Source: Stutzerimonas azotifigens DSM 17556 (GTDB taxonomy: Bacteria; Pseudomonadota; Gammaproteobacteria; Pseudomonadales; Pseudomonadaceae). From it: DNA of 64,000 nucleotides. Both the position numbers and the translations under genes were made by a program. The notes beneath the pieces were generated by a model. It was given only the letters and a program-made list of their open reading frames with translations. It was not told where the DNA came from and ran no database searches. This document shows positions 7,991 to 20,503 of this stretch, piece after piece; position 1 is the first letter of the stretch; every line of letters begins with the position of its first letter. The DNA lies in assembly GCF_000425625.1 (NCBI RefSeq), contig NZ_KE384410.1, forward strand, positions 193,424 through 257,423, given 5' to 3'.

Positions 7991-8673
7991 CAGCTGCCCC
8001 CATCCTTCCACGGCGCCTGCAGGTAGCGGCTACGGTTGAAAGTTTCCAGCCAGTCCGGATAGAACACCACCAGTGCGGTGACTGCTGTCCCGTTGATGAA
8101 CGCCTCGGGGAACATGACCAGCCACAGGTAGCCCCAGAACTGTTCCAGCCAGGGCGGCATGGGGTAGAGACCGTCCGCCAGCAGGACCCCCAGCGAAGCC
8201 AGGACGCAGAGCAGGGCCGCGAGCGCTGCGGGAAAGAAGCCGGCGCAGAATATATAGACGAACAGGTTCTTCGGCTGCGTTCGCTCGACCAGCAGCGCAC
8301 AGGCCTCGGTGACCGCGATGGGGATGAGGACCAGCAGCACGCCATTGGGGCCGATGGCGGTGAAGTCCTGAAAGCCGATCACGGATAGTCCGAGCTGCGC
8401 CAGGAAGGCGGCGATCATTGCCAGGGGCCAGTCGAGCAGCAGGGTGACGGCGGTCAGGCCGATGAAATGGAAGGAAAGGCCGGATTCGAAATCCCGGCGC
8501 ACCAGCCACAGCAGGAACACCGCCAGCCCTGCACCGAACAGCAGGTGCTGTCGCCGCGTGTCGCTGAACAGCTCTACCCAGGGGGCGCGCCAGACTGCCC
8601 AGCCCAGCGCCGCCAGGTAGATCAGCCAGCCGAGCAGGGTGGTGGTGGTCGAGAACAGTTCGGCATCGATCAT
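7990..8673 (-). CDS. CbiM-like energy-coupling-factor permease component
   Basis: This 227-residue integral membrane protein has about six hydrophobic segments. The text SFHFIGLTAVTLLLDWPLAM and PEAFINGTAVTALVVFYPDWL resembles proteins annotated in Pseudomonas as energy-coupling factor permease (CbiM/cobalt-transport family). No ATPase (CbiO), CbiQ or CbiN partner is visible nearby, so the substrate and the working complex are unknown; cobalt or nickel uptake would be only a family guess. Its stop codon touches a heptad repeat array. Confidence 0.7.
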   Translation of the reverse strand: MIDAELFSTTTTLLGWLIYLAALGWAVWRAPWVELFSDTRRQHLLFGAGLAVFLLWLVRRDFESGLSFHFIGLTAVTLLLDWPLAMIAAFLAQLGLSVIGFQDFTAIGPNGVLLVLIPIAVTEACALLVERTQPKNLFVYIFCAGFFPAALAALLCVLASLGVLLADGLYPMPPWLEQFWGYLWLVMFPEAFINGTAVTALVVFYPDWLETFNRSRYLQAPWKDGGS

Positions 8674-8751
8674 GAATGCTATCCGCGGGCGGCCTGGCGA
8701 AGGAGCGCCACGGTCTGAGTTTTGGACTCCCGGCCGTAGGCCGGGTTTCCA

Positions 8752-9789
8752 TTACGGGGCGGGGTTGGGCTGGGCGGTGTGGATGGCATCGATCGCCGTG
8801 ATCAGCTCGTCCGAGAGCGTGAGGCTGGGGCTGGCCAGGTTGCTTTCCAATTGCGCGAGCGAGGTGGCGCCGATGATGTTGCTGGTCACGAATGGCTGAC
8901 CGGTAACGAATGCCAGCGCCATCTGCGCCGGGTCCAGGCCGTGCTCGCGAGCGAGGGCCACGTAGCGCGAGCAGGCCGCCTGCGCCTGCGGGTTGTTGTA
9001 GCGGGCGAAGCGGCTGAACAGCGTCAGGCGTGCCTGCGGCGGACGGGCGCCACCTTCGTACTTGCCGGACAGCATGCCGAACGCCAGCGGAGAGTAGGCG
9101 AGCAGGCCGCAGTCTTCGCGCATGGCGATTTCCGCCAGGCCGATCTCGAAGGTGCGGTTGAGCAGGTTGTAGGGGTTCTGGATGCTCACCGCGCGTGGCC
9201 AGCCGCGGGCCTCCGCCAGCTTGAGGAAGGTCATGGTGCCCCAGGGCGTCTCGTTGGACAGTCCGATGTGTCGGATCTTGCCCTCGCGCACGAGTTCGTC
9301 GAGCGCCTCGAGCGTATCCTCGAGCGGCGTGAAGTCCTGCTCGGCATGGCGGTAGCCGAGTCGCCCGAAGAAATTGGTGCTGCGCTCCGGCCAGTGCAGC
9401 TGATAGAGATCAAGGTAGTCGGTCTGCAGCCGGCGCAGGCTGCCCTCGAGCGCTTCACGCAGTTGCGCGCGGTTGTGCCGGGGCTGCCCGCCGCGGATGT
9501 AGTCGATGCCGTTGCCCGGCCCGGCGATCTTGCTCGCCAGTATCCAGTCGGCACGGTCGCCGTGTCGTTTGAAGTAGTTGCCGATGATGCGCTCGGTGGC
9601 GGTATAGGTTTCCACCCGCGGCGGTACCGGATACATCTCGGCTGTGTCGATGAAGTTCACGCCCGCGGCCTTGGCGCGGTCGATCTGGGCGAAGGCCTCG
9701 GCCTCGGTGTTCTGCTCGCCCCAGGTCATGGTGCCCAGGCACAGGGCGCTGACCTGCAGGTCGGTGCGGCCGAGTCGGCGTCGTTCCAT
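8752..9789 (-). CDS. Aldo/keto reductase, Tas-like
   Basis: This 345-residue NADPH-dependent oxidoreductase has a TIM barrel. The N-terminus MERRRLGRTDLQVSALCLGTMTWG is followed by FIDTAEMYPVPP (catalytic Asp and Tyr), LASKIAG (catalytic Lys) and YQLHWPER (catalytic His), in the usual order. The insert giving 345 rather than ~280 residues matches the E. coli Tas subfamily. The physiological substrate is not known. It is divergent from rplM; in P. aeruginosa a similar reductase gene is also found beside rplM. Confidence 0.9.
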   Translation of the reverse strand: MERRRLGRTDLQVSALCLGTMTWGEQNTEAEAFAQIDRAKAAGVNFIDTAEMYPVPPRVETYTATERIIGNYFKRHGDRADWILASKIAGPGNGIDYIRGGQPRHNRAQLREALEGSLRRLQTDYLDLYQLHWPERSTNFFGRLGYRHAEQDFTPLEDTLEALDELVREGKIRHIGLSNETPWGTMTFLKLAEARGWPRAVSIQNPYNLLNRTFEIGLAEIAMREDCGLLAYSPLAFGMLSGKYEGGARPPQARLTLFSRFARYNNPQAQAACSRYVALAREHGLDPAQMALAFVTGQPFVTSNIIGATSLAQLESNLASPSLTLSDELITAIDAIHTAQPNPAP

Positions 9790-9875
9790 GCGCTGCTCCG
9801 AAGGTAGATGGAAGGACGACCACCATAGCGGCGGCCCGTCGCTTCATTCAATGGGCAGGGCACGGCACGGCACGG

Positions 9876-9903
9876 TTGCATTTTTCACCGCAGCCGGCAT
9901 AAT
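9876..9903 (+). promoter_or_regulatory. Sigma-70 promoter of rplM-rpsI
   Basis: TTGCAT (9876-9881) and CATAAT (9898-9903) are spaced 16 bp apart. This places the transcript start about 190 nt before rplM and gives a long leader. Confidence 0.7.
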
Positions 9904-9914
9904 CCCGCGACTTT

Positions 9915-10086
9915 CGACGGGGACGCCTAGCCCTGTCGGACCAAGGTAGGGGATGCCTAGCCTACCGAACCCCGCCGTAGCGGACGCGCTGACCCGAGCC
10001 CCCGACAGTGTCTGTTTCCGGCCGCCCTGGCCTTGCCAGGACAAGCACCATTCAGTAAGATTCGCCGTCTTGTATTCAGGGCGGCC
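9915..10086 (+). promoter_or_regulatory. Structured rplM leader (candidate L13 autoregulatory RNA)
   Basis: Several stems are visible. An 8-bp stem lies at 9915-9922/9931-9938 and a 6-bp stem at 9945-9950/9961-9966. Both loops carry CCTAG within a repeated GGGGAYGCCTAGCC 14-mer (9919 and 9949). A CCTGG/CCAGG hairpin lies at 10026-10040. A perfect 10-bp long-range stem joins GGCCGCCCTG (10020-10029) to CAGGGCGGCC (10077-10086), ending just before the ribosome site GAGG of rplM. In E. coli L13 represses its own operon at the leader; a similar role is inferred here. Confidence 0.5.
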
Positions 10087-10102
10087 CCTGAGGCTATAAC
10101 GA

Positions 10103-10531
10103 ATGAAGACTTTTACTGCTAAACCGGAAACCGTTAAGCGCGACTGGTATGTCGTCGACGCTGCCGGCCAGACCCTGGGTCGTCTGGCCACCGAGATCGC
10201 CAGCCGTCTGCGCGGCAAGCACAAGCCGGAATACACTCCGCACGTCGACACCGGCGACTACATCGTGGTGATCAACGCCGAGCAGGTCCGTGTGACCGGC
10301 GCCAAGGCTTCCGACAAGATGTACTACTCCCACTCCGGCTTCCCGGGCGGCATCAAGTCGATCAATTTCGAGAAGCTGATCGCTCGTGCCCCTGAGCGCG
10401 TCATCGAGACCGCGGTCAAGGGCATGCTGCCGAAGAATCCGCTGGGTCGCGACATGTATCGCAAGCTGAAGGTGTACAAGGGTTCGACCCATCCGCATAC
10501 CGCTCAGCAGCCCCAAGAACTGAAGATTTAA
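10103..10531 (+). CDS. rplM: 50S ribosomal protein L13
   Basis: This 142-residue protein is of full family length. It binds 23S rRNA early in 50S assembly. The text [47 protein letters not shown] and [10 protein letters not shown] is characteristic. It heads the conserved rplM-rpsI operon, with rpsI 14 bp downstream, behind a long structured leader. Confidence 0.99.
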   Translation: MKTFTAKPETVKRDWYVVDAAGQTLGRLATEIASRLRGKHKPEYTPHVDTGDYIVVINAEQVRVTGAKASDKMYYSHSGFPGGIKSINFEKLIARAPERVIETAVKGMLPKNPLGRDMYRKLKVYKGSTHPHTAQQPQELKI

Positions 10532-10545
10532 CGGAATAGTTCATT

Positions 10546-10938
10546 ATGTCGGCGACTCAAAATTACGGCACTGGCCGTCGCAAGACTGCAACCGCACGCG
10601 TATTCCTGCGTCCGGGCACTGGCAAGATCTCCATCAACAACCGCAATCTCGACCAGTTCTTCGGTCGTGAAACCGCGCGCATGGTCGTGCGTCAGCCGCT
10701 CGAGCTGACCGAGACCACCGAGAAGTTCGACGTGTACGTGACCGTCCTCGGCGGCGGCGTCAGCGGTCAGGCCGGTGCGATCCGCCACGGCATCACCCGT
10801 GCGCTGATCGAATACGACGAAACCTTCCGCAGCCCGCTGCGTCGCGCCGGTTACGTGACCCGCGATGCCCGCGAAGTCGAGCGTAAGAAGGTCGGCCTGC
10901 GCAAGGCGCGCAAGCGTCCGCAGTACTCCAAGCGCTGA
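10546..10938 (+). CDS. rpsI: 30S ribosomal protein S9
   Basis: This 130-residue protein begins with the usual [13 protein letters not shown] and ends in the basic tail [17 protein letters not shown], whose last residues reach the P-site tRNA in the assembled ribosome. It is the second gene of the rplM operon and is followed by a strong intrinsic terminator. Confidence 0.99.
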   Translation: MSATQNYGTGRRKTATARVFLRPGTGKISINNRNLDQFFGRETARMVVRQPLELTETTEKFDVYVTVLGGGVSGQAGAIRHGITRALIEYDETFRSPLRRAGYVTRDAREVERKKVGLRKARKRPQYSKR

Positions 10939-10956
10939 TTCCGCGCTTCGCGAAAA

Positions 10957-10993
10957 GCGCCCAGTTTCCTTTGTGGAGCTGGGCGTTTTTTTT
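10957..10993 (+). terminator. Rho-independent terminator of rplM-rpsI
   Basis: The stem GCGCCCAG/CTGGGCG (10957-10985) is followed by eight T residues, 18 bp after the rpsI stop. Confidence 0.9.
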
Positions 10994-11189
10994 GCCTCCG
11001 ATTTTGCCGCTGCGACAGCGTGTCGCGCGCTGGACGCCGCGGATTTGCGGGCTTGCAGCCAGTTTGTGACAGGCCATTACCTTGTCAGCAGAGGGGCTTT
11101 TCTTTACCATTTGGCGAATTTTTTCGCGGCCTTTTTAGGTTGTACTTGCCTGCCTTGCAGGCCATAAGAAGCTGATGGGAGACGACTGA

Positions 11190-11783
11190 ATGAGCAATGA
11201 CGGCGTGAATGCTGGCCGGCGTCGCTTCCTGGTAGCCGCTACTTCGGTAGTGGGTGCTGCAGGAGCGGTGGGTGCCGCGGTCCCGTTCGTGGGGTCATGG
11301 TTCCCTAGTGCCAAGGCCAAGGCGGCCGGCGCACCGGTGAAGGTGAATATCAGCAAGATCGAGCCGGGCCAGCAGATGGTCGCCGAGTGGCGTGGTCAGC
11401 CGGTGTTCATCGTGCGTCGTACCGAGGAAATCCTGGCCAATCTGAAGAAGATCGAGCCGAGCATGTCCGATCCGGCTTCCGAGGCTTCGGTCCAGCCGGA
11501 ATACGTCGATCCGCACGTTCGCTCGATCAAGCCGGAGATCGTCATCCTCGTCGGGCTGTGCACCCATCTCGGCTGCTCGCCGTCGTTCCGTCCGGAAGTG
11601 GCGCCGGCCGACCTCGGTCCGGACTGGGTGGGCGGCTACTTCTGCCCCTGCCACGGCTCCCGCTACGACCTGGCCGGCCGCGTGTACAAGGCGCAGCCTG
11701 CACCCTTGAACCTGCCGGTGCCGCCGCATGCCTACGAGTCGGACAATGTGGTCATCATCGGTGTGGACCAGGAGAACGCTTGA
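11190..11783 (+). CDS. petA: Ubiquinol-cytochrome c reductase Rieske subunit PetA
   Basis: This 197-residue [2Fe-2S] protein of the cytochrome bc1 complex takes one electron from ubiquinol at the Qo site and passes it to cytochrome c1. The N-terminal RRRFLVAAT with a hydrophobic stretch is a twin-arginine signal that stays as the membrane anchor. Cluster boxes are CTHLGC (C124, H126, C129) and CPCHG (C152, C154, H155): C124, H126, C152 and H155 are the ligands, and C129-C154 is the disulfide. It is first in petABC and overlaps petB by one base. Confidence 0.98.
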   Translation: MSNDGVNAGRRRFLVAATSVVGAAGAVGAAVPFVGSWFPSAKAKAAGAPVKVNISKIEPGQQMVAEWRGQPVFIVRRTEEILANLKKIEPSMSDPASEASVQPEYVDPHVRSIKPEIVILVGLCTHLGCSPSFRPEVAPADLGPDWVGGYFCPCHGSRYDLAGRVYKAQPAPLNLPVPPHAYESDNVVIIGVDQENA

Positions 11784-12994
11784 TGAGTAAGTTCATGGAA
11801 TGGGTGGATGCCCGCTTCCCCGCCACCAAGATGTGGGAAGACCACCTCAGCAAGTACTACGCACCCAAGAACTTCAACGTTCTGTACTTCTTCGGCTCGC
11901 TGGCCCTCCTGGTGCTGGTCAACCAGATCCTCACCGGCGTCTGGCTGACGATGAGCTTCGAACCCTCGGCCGAAGGCGCCTTCGCCTCGGTCGAATACAT
12001 CATGCGAGACGTCGAGTACGGGTGGATCATCCGCTACCTGCACTCTACCGGCGCCTCCGCGTTCTTCATCGTGGTCTACCTGCACATGTTCCGCGGCCTG
12101 CTCTACGGCTCCTACCAGAAGCCGCGCGAGCTGGTTTGGATCTTCGGCATGATGATCTACCTCGCGCTCATGGCCGAGGCCTTCATGGGCTACCTGCTGC
12201 CGTGGGGGCAGATGTCCTACTGGGGCGCGCAGGTGATCATCTCGCTGTTCGGTGCGATTCCGGTGATCGGCGAAGACCTGACCACCTGGATCCGCGGTGA
12301 CTACCTGATCTCCGGCATCACCCTGAACCGCTTCTTCGCGCTGCACGTCATCGCGCTGCCGATCGTGATCCTGGGCCTGGTGGTGCTGCACATCCTGGCG
12401 CTTCACGAAGTGGGTTCGAACAACCCGCTGGGCGTGGACATCAAGAAGGCCAAGGACGAAGCCGGCAAGCCGCTGGACGGCATCCCCTTCCACCCGTACT
12501 ACACGGTGAAGGACATCGTCGGCGTGGTGGTCTTCCTGTTCGTGTTCTGTGCGGTGGTGTTCTTCTTCCCGGAGATGGGCGGCTACTTCCTCGAGAAGCC
12601 GAACTTCGAGACGGCCAACCCGTTCAAGACGCCCGAGCACATCGCGCCGGTGTGGTACTTCACCCCCTTCTACGCGATCCTTCGTGCGGTGCCGGACAAG
12701 CTCATGGGCGTCATCGCCATGGGCGCGGCGATCGCCATCCTGTTCGTGCTGCCCTGGCTGGATCGCAGCCCGGTTAAGTCGATGCGCTACAAGGGCTGGA
12801 TGAGCAAGATCGCGCTGGTGCTGTTCTGCGTGTCCTTCGTCATCCTCGGCGTGCTCGGCGTACTGGCACCGACGCCCGGTCGGACCCTGCTGTCGCAGGT
12901 CTGCACGATCATCTATTTCGCCTACTTCATTCTGATGCCGTTCTATACCAGGCTCGAGAAGACAAAAGCAGTTCCGGAGAGGGTGGACGGCTGA
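11783..12994 (+). CDS. petB: Cytochrome b of the bc1 complex
   Basis: This 403-residue membrane subunit carries hemes bL and bH and the quinone sites. The start was set at the ATG overlapping the petA stop (11783), giving MSKFMEWVDARFPATK; the longer open frame upstream is a shadow of petA. Heme-binding histidines lie in IRYLHSTGASAFFIVVYLHM and in the fourth helix (RFFALHVIALP...VLHILALHEVGS). The Qo motif is PVWY (289-292), where mitochondria have PEWY; PVWY is usual in beta- and gammaproteobacteria. The sequence runs from the N-terminal cytochrome b domain through the C-terminal domain in one chain. Confidence 0.98.
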   Translation: MSKFMEWVDARFPATKMWEDHLSKYYAPKNFNVLYFFGSLALLVLVNQILTGVWLTMSFEPSAEGAFASVEYIMRDVEYGWIIRYLHSTGASAFFIVVYLHMFRGLLYGSYQKPRELVWIFGMMIYLALMAEAFMGYLLPWGQMSYWGAQVIISLFGAIPVIGEDLTTWIRGDYLISGITLNRFFALHVIALPIVILGLVVLHILALHEVGSNNPLGVDIKKAKDEAGKPLDGIPFHPYYTVKDIVGVVVFLFVFCAVVFFFPEMGGYFLEKPNFETANPFKTPEHIAPVWYFTPFYAILRAVPDKLMGVIAMGAAIAILFVLPWLDRSPVKSMRYKGWMSKIALVLFCVSFVILGVLGVLAPTPGRTLLSQVCTIIYFAYFILMPFYTRLEKTKAVPERVDG

Positions 12995-13776
12995 TGAAAA
13001 AGCAATTCGCTGCATTGATACTCGCTGTGCTGCCGGCTCTTGGTTTTGCCGCCGGTGGCCATGACGTCCATCTCGACAAGGTGGAAATCGATCTGACCGA
13101 CAAGGCTGCGATGCAGGACGGTCTGCGCACCTTCGCCAACTACTGCATGGGCTGCCACAGCGCGCAGTTCCAGCGGTACGAGCGCGTGGCCAACGACCTC
13201 GGCATCCCCGAGGAGATCATGCTCGACAACGTGGTCTTCACTGGCGCCAAGATCGGCGACCACATGCAGATCGGCATGAAGCCCGACGACGCCAAGGCCT
13301 GGTTCGGCGCCGCGCCGCCGGACCTGACCCTGGTCGCCCGGGTGCGCGGCAACGACTGGCTGTATTCGTACCTGCGTGCGTTCTACGAAGACCCGACGCG
13401 CCCCTGGGGCGTCAACAACCGGGTGTTCCCGAACGTCGGCATGCCGCACGTGCTGGCGCCGCTGCAGGGTCGCCAGGTCGTCGGCTGCAAGCAGGTGCAG
13501 GTGGTCGAGGACGGACGCAAGCAGTTCGACCCGCTGACCGGCACGCCGATCACGCACGAAGCCTGTGACCAGCTGACCGTGCTGCCGAACACCGGCGAGC
13601 TGTCCGAGGCGGAATACGACGAGAAGGTGAAGAACCTGGTGACCTTCCTGGCGTACTCGGCCAACCCGGTCAAGCTGGAGAGCCAGCGGATCGGTACCTA
13701 CGTGCTGCTGTTCCTCGCGTTCTTCTTCGTGTTCGCCTACCTGCTCAAGCGCGAGTACTGGAAAGACGTCCACTGA
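12994..13776 (+). CDS. petC: Cytochrome c1 of the bc1 complex
   Basis: This 260-residue periplasmic heme protein is anchored by a C-terminal helix (IGTYVLLFLAFFFVFAYLL). A cleavable signal peptide ends near A20. C51-M-G-C54-H55 is the covalent heme c site, and a Met-rich region (NVGMPHVLAPLQG) probably supplies the axial Met. It accepts electrons from the Rieske protein and passes them to soluble cytochrome c. It overlaps petB by one base and completes the operon. A strong hairpin follows. Confidence 0.98.
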   Translation: MKKQFAALILAVLPALGFAAGGHDVHLDKVEIDLTDKAAMQDGLRTFANYCMGCHSAQFQRYERVANDLGIPEEIMLDNVVFTGAKIGDHMQIGMKPDDAKAWFGAAPPDLTLVARVRGNDWLYSYLRAFYEDPTRPWGVNNRVFPNVGMPHVLAPLQGRQVVGCKQVQVVEDGRKQFDPLTGTPITHEACDQLTVLPNTGELSEAEYDEKVKNLVTFLAYSANPVKLESQRIGTYVLLFLAFFFVFAYLLKREYWKDVH

Positions 13777-13800
13777 CAGCGCTGCGTAGCCAGCCCTCAA

Positions 13801-13830
13801 GACACGCGCCCGAAAGGGCGCGTGTCGTTT
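13801..13830 (+). terminator. Terminator after petABC
   Basis: An 11-bp perfect stem, GACACGCGCCC/GGGCGCGTGTC, with a GAAA tetraloop is followed by GTTT. It lies 25 bp after petC. Confidence 0.85.
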
Positions 13831-13923
13831 CTGCACCCGGCAGGCGCCGTCGTCCTGCCGACCGACCGATTCGACGTCCGGGGCTGGTTGCCTGTCGGTC
13901 GGTCCCGACCAAGAGGATTGCCC

Positions 13924-14559
13924 ATGGCTGTACCGAACCGGTTGGCCTGCTATTCGGATCCTGCCGATCACTACTGCCACCGCATCCGTTTCATCCTGGC
14001 GGAGAAGGGGGTGGTCGCCGAGATCATCGACGTCGACCCCCGGCGCGTTCCGCCTGAGCTCGCCGACGCCAACCCCTATGCGACCGTACCGACCCTGGTC
14101 GATCGCGACCTGGCGCTCTACGAGTCGACCGTGGTGATGGAGTACCTGGAGGAGCGTTATCCACATCCGGCGTTGCTGCCGGCGTACCCCCTGGCGCGTG
14201 CGAACACGCGCTTGCTGGTGCACCGTATCCAGCGCGACTGGTGCAGCCTGGTCGATCGCATTCTCGATCCGAAGGTCGGCGACGCAGTACGTGCGAATGC
14301 CCGCAAGGAGCTTCGCGAAAGCCTCAGCGGCGTCTCCCCGTTGTTCGTCGACAAGCCGTTCTTTTTGAGTGACGAGCTGAGTCTGGTGGACTGCTGCCTG
14401 TTGCCTATCCTGTGGCGATTGCCCAAGCTGGAAATCGAATTGCCGCGCGCCGCCAGGCCGCTGCTCGATTACATGGAGCGTAACTTCGCTCGCGAGGCCT
14501 TCCAGGCCAGTCTTTCCGCCGTTGAGCGCGCCATGCGCAAAGAGAGGCAGCCCGTATGA
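13924..14559 (+). CDS. sspA: Stringent starvation protein A
   Basis: This 211-residue protein has a glutathione-S-transferase fold and acts as an RNA-polymerase-associated transcription factor. The thioredoxin-like N-terminal domain ([24 protein letters not shown]) is followed by the helical domain with [22 protein letters not shown]. In pseudomonads and enterics it binds RNA polymerase and influences virulence and stress genes. The start at 13924 ([12 protein letters not shown]) was chosen by homology over the upstream open frame. It overlaps sspB by four bases. Confidence 0.96.
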   Translation: MAVPNRLACYSDPADHYCHRIRFILAEKGVVAEIIDVDPRRVPPELADANPYATVPTLVDRDLALYESTVVMEYLEERYPHPALLPAYPLARANTRLLVHRIQRDWCSLVDRILDPKVGDAVRANARKELRESLSGVSPLFVDKPFFLSDELSLVDCCLLPILWRLPKLEIELPRAARPLLDYMERNFAREAFQASLSAVERAMRKERQPV

Positions 14560-14954
14560 AACCGAGTCGTCCCTATCTGCTCAGAGCCCTGTACGAGTGG
14601 ATCGTCGACAACGAATGCACCCCGCATCTGCTGGTCAACGCCGAATATCCCGAGGTCAAGGTGCCGTCCGGCTTCGCCAGCGACGGGCAGATCGTGCTCA
14701 ACGTGTCGCCCAGCGCGGTGCGTCATCTGCACCTGGACAACGAGGCGGTGAGCTTCGAGGGGCGTTTCGGTGGCGTTTCCCACTCGCTGTACATCCCGAC
14801 CGGAGCCGTGATGGCCATCTATGCTCGGGAGAACGGGCAGGGCATGGTCTTCGAAATCGATCCGATGCCGCCGGAAGGTGGGCCCGGGGAAGGGCCTGGC
14901 GGCGACGACGCGCCCAAGCCTGCCGGACGGCCGAGCCTCAAGGTCGTCAAGTAG
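14556..14954 (+). CDS. sspB: ClpXP specificity-enhancing factor SspB
   Basis: This 132-residue adaptor delivers ssrA-tagged peptides to ClpXP. The folded domain ([25 protein letters not shown] through [17 protein letters not shown]) binds substrates. A flexible Gly/Pro-rich tail ends in GRPSLKVVK, the ClpX-binding motif. It is coupled to sspA. The stop is followed by a long repeat spacer. Confidence 0.96.
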   Translation: MKPSRPYLLRALYEWIVDNECTPHLLVNAEYPEVKVPSGFASDGQIVLNVSPSAVRHLHLDNEAVSFEGRFGGVSHSLYIPTGAVMAIYARENGQGMVFEIDPMPPEGGPGEGPGGDDAPKPAGRPSLKVVK

Positions 14955-14975
14955 GGACTGGAGTTGGGGGTGGTG

Positions 14976-15388
14976 GCGCGGCGGCCCTCATCCGGCCCTG
15001 CGGGCCACCTTCTCCCGAGGGAGAAGGGAAAAGCCGCTGCTGCCGGTGGCCTCGGTGCGGAAGGCCGCCCGTTCCCGACGGGCTTGCGGCATTCACCACA
15101 TCCCTGTGGGAGGCGCGCCCTCGCGGCGATGCAGGCCGAAGACCTGCTCAAAGCGCTCAAGGCATCGCCCCGAGGGCGGGCCTCCCACGAAGTAAAGGGT
15201 GCCCACCGAGCCTGTGGAAGGCCGCTCCCGGTCCCGACGGGCTTGCGGCATTCACCATATCCCTGTGGGAGGCGCGCCCTCGCGGCGATGCAGGCCGCTG
15301 CCCTGCTCAAAGCGCTCAAGGCATCGCCCCGAGGGCGGGCCTCCCACGAAGTAAAGGGTGCCCACCGAGCCTGTGGAAGGCCCTGCGC
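14976..15388. repeat. REP-like tract with 159-bp tandem duplication
   Basis: It starts with CTCATCCGGCCCTGCGGGCC and CTTCTCCCGAGGGAGAAGGG (14989-15030). Two near-identical 159-bp units follow (15072-15230 and 15231-15388). Each carries CCCGACGGGCTTGCGGCATTC, then GTGGGAGGCGCGCCCTCGCGG and, inverted, CCCGAGGGCGGGCCTCCCACG, i.e. a facing REP pair. There is no gene here; stops or REP cores break every open frame. Confidence 0.8.
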
Positions 15389-15434
15389 CGCGGCGGGTTC
15401 ATATCGAGTCGTCAGGCGGTCACGCCCCTGTCAC

Positions 15435-18824
<3,390 letters not shown>

Positions 18825-18945
18825 GGGCAGTGAGTCCTGAAGCATGGGCAGTCGGGGCGGATTGTACCCAAGGGGTGTCGGGCGCGGGACGTCGCCGCCG
18901 CGAAACGGGCTACAATGCGCGTTTTCACCATCGAGGTTATGCCCT

Positions 18946-19812
18946 GTGACTGCTCCGGGTGCCGTGAATTCCGCATGTGGAACCCTCTATGTAGTGGCGA
19001 CACCGATCGGCAATCTGGAGGACATGACGCCCAGGGCGGTGCGCATCCTGCGCGAGGTGGCGCTGGTGGCCGCGGAAGATACCCGGCACTCGGCGCGGCT
19101 GATGCAGCACTTCGGCATCGGCACGCCGCTGGCGGCCTGTCATGAGCACAACGAGCGCGACCAGGGCGGCCGCTTCCTCGCGCGCCTGCAGGCCGGCGAG
19201 GATGTCGCGCTGATCTCCGACGCCGGTACCCCGCTGATTTCCGACCCGGGCTTCCACCTGGTGCGCCAGGCTCGCCAGGCGGGGGTGCGGGTGGTGCCGG
19301 TCCCGGGTGCCTGTGCGCTGGTCGCCGCGCTCTCGGCGGCGGGGCTGCCGTCGGATCGCTTCGCCTTCGAAGGCTTTCTTCCGGCGAAGACCGCTGGCCG
19401 CCAGGCGCGCCTCCAGGCCCTGCAGCGCGAACCACGCACGCTGCTGTTCTACGAGGCGCCGCATCGGCTGCTCGACTGCCTGGCCGACATGGTGGCGGTT
19501 TTCGGCCCGCAGCGTCCGGCGGTGCTCGCACGGGAGCTGACCAAAACCTTCGAGACCCTCAAGGATGCGCCGCTGGGCGAGCTGCATGCCTGGGTCGCTG
19601 CCGACGCCAACCAGCAGCGCGGCGAGTGCGTGCTGCTGATCGGCGGCTGGCAGGCGCCGGAAGATGCCGATGAGCTGGATGCCGAGGCGCTGCGGGTGCT
19701 GGAGCTGCTGCTCGACGAACTGCCGCTCAAGCGTGCGGCCGCGCTCGCGGCGCAGATCACCGGCGCACGGAAGAATCTGCTTTACCAGGCGGCCCTGGAG
19801 CGGAAGGTCTAA
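18946..19812 (+). CDS. rsmI: 16S rRNA 2'-O-ribose C1402 methyltransferase RsmI
   Basis: This 288-residue SAM-dependent enzyme of the tetrapyrrole-methylase fold methylates the ribose of C1402 in 16S rRNA, near the P site. Motifs are [18 protein letters not shown] near the N-terminus and [13 protein letters not shown] for SAM binding. I prefer the GTG at 18946 because it begins MTAPG shortly before the conserved strand and has GAGG upstream; the ATG 102 bp earlier would add unrelated sequence. The rsmI-rnpB-mraZ order is conserved in Pseudomonas. Confidence 0.94.
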   Translation: MTAPGAVNSACGTLYVVATPIGNLEDMTPRAVRILREVALVAAEDTRHSARLMQHFGIGTPLAACHEHNERDQGGRFLARLQAGEDVALISDAGTPLISDPGFHLVRQARQAGVRVVPVPGACALVAALSAAGLPSDRFAFEGFLPAKTAGRQARLQALQREPRTLLFYEAPHRLLDCLADMVAVFGPQRPAVLARELTKTFETLKDAPLGELHAWVAADANQQRGECVLLIGGWQAPEDADELDAEALRVLELLLDELPLKRAAALAAQITGARKNLLYQAALERKV

Positions 19813-19875
19813 GTCCCAGCCTCAAGCGGCAAGAAAAGCCCGGTGGAGGGGTAATGCTGTTCACTTGGGCAGGCT

Positions 19876-20005
19876 CGCCCCGAGGTCGGGCCTCCCACAA
19901 AAAGCGACATTGCCCACCGAACCCCGTGGGAGGCCTCGCCCGTTCCCGACGGGCTTGCGGCATTCACCACGTCCCTGTGGCTTGCGCGCCCTCGCGGCGA
20001 ATGCC
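19876..20005. repeat. REP-like repeats upstream of rnpB
   Basis: CCCGAGGTCGGGCCTCCCACA and, inverted, CGTGGGAGGCCTCGCCCG form a pair. They are followed by CCCGACGGGCTTGCGGCATTC, which also begins the 159-bp units at 15072. The rest of the 19813-20142 spacer holds no gene I can support. Confidence 0.65.
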
Positions 20006-20142
20006 CGTAGGCCTGCCCGAAAGCCGAAGGTCCGATCGTCCCTGGTCAGGTGAAGGCATTGCGGTGGCGGGATGAGGCTTTCCGCCTTTGCTTGCGGCTT
20101 GCGCTTGCCGCTTGCCGCTCTCCCCGTTACCCTTGCCGGCGG

Positions 20143-20503
20143 AGAGTCGATCGGACAGTCGCTGTTCCCTTTTGTTCCGCAAAAGGGAAGGGAGGAAAGT
20201 CCGGGCTCCGCAGGGCAAAGTGCCAGGTAACGCCTGGGGGGCGTGAGCCCACGGAAAGTGCCACAGAAAACAACCGCCTAAGCGCTTCGGCGCCGGTAAG
20301 GGTGAAAAGGTGCGGTAAGAGCGCACCGCACGGCTGGTAACAGTCCGTGGCTAGGCAAACCCCACTTGGAGCAAGACCAAATAGGGATCCGTCGGCGTGG
20401 CCCGCGCTGGATCCGGGTAGGTTGCTAGAGGCGTGCAGCGATGTACGTCGTAGAGGAATGACTGTCCTCGACAGAACCCGGCTTACAGATCGACTCTCCC
20501 CCT
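20143..20503 (+). ncRNA. rnpB: RNase P RNA (M1 RNA), bacterial type A
   Basis: The catalytic RNA of RNase P removes 5' leaders from pre-tRNA. Recognisable universal segments in order are AGAGTCGATCGGACAGTCGC, GGGAGGAAAGTCCGGGCTCC (CR-I), AAGTGCCACAGAAAA, GGGTGAAAAGGTGCGGTAAGAG (CR-II/III), GGAGCAAGACCAAATAGGG and CAGAACCCGGCTTACAGATCGACTCTCC. The last pairs with the 5' end to close the P1 stem. Length is about 360 nt, as in P. aeruginosa. The 5' and 3' ends are placed by that pairing, within a few bases. Small open frames within it are not genes. Confidence 0.97.

Noticed and set aside
18844..18945. Longer rsmI start at an ATG at 18844
   Set aside because: It would add 34 residues without similarity to the family, overlapping the divergent promoter region. 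The GTG at 18946 directly precedes the conserved N-terminus.
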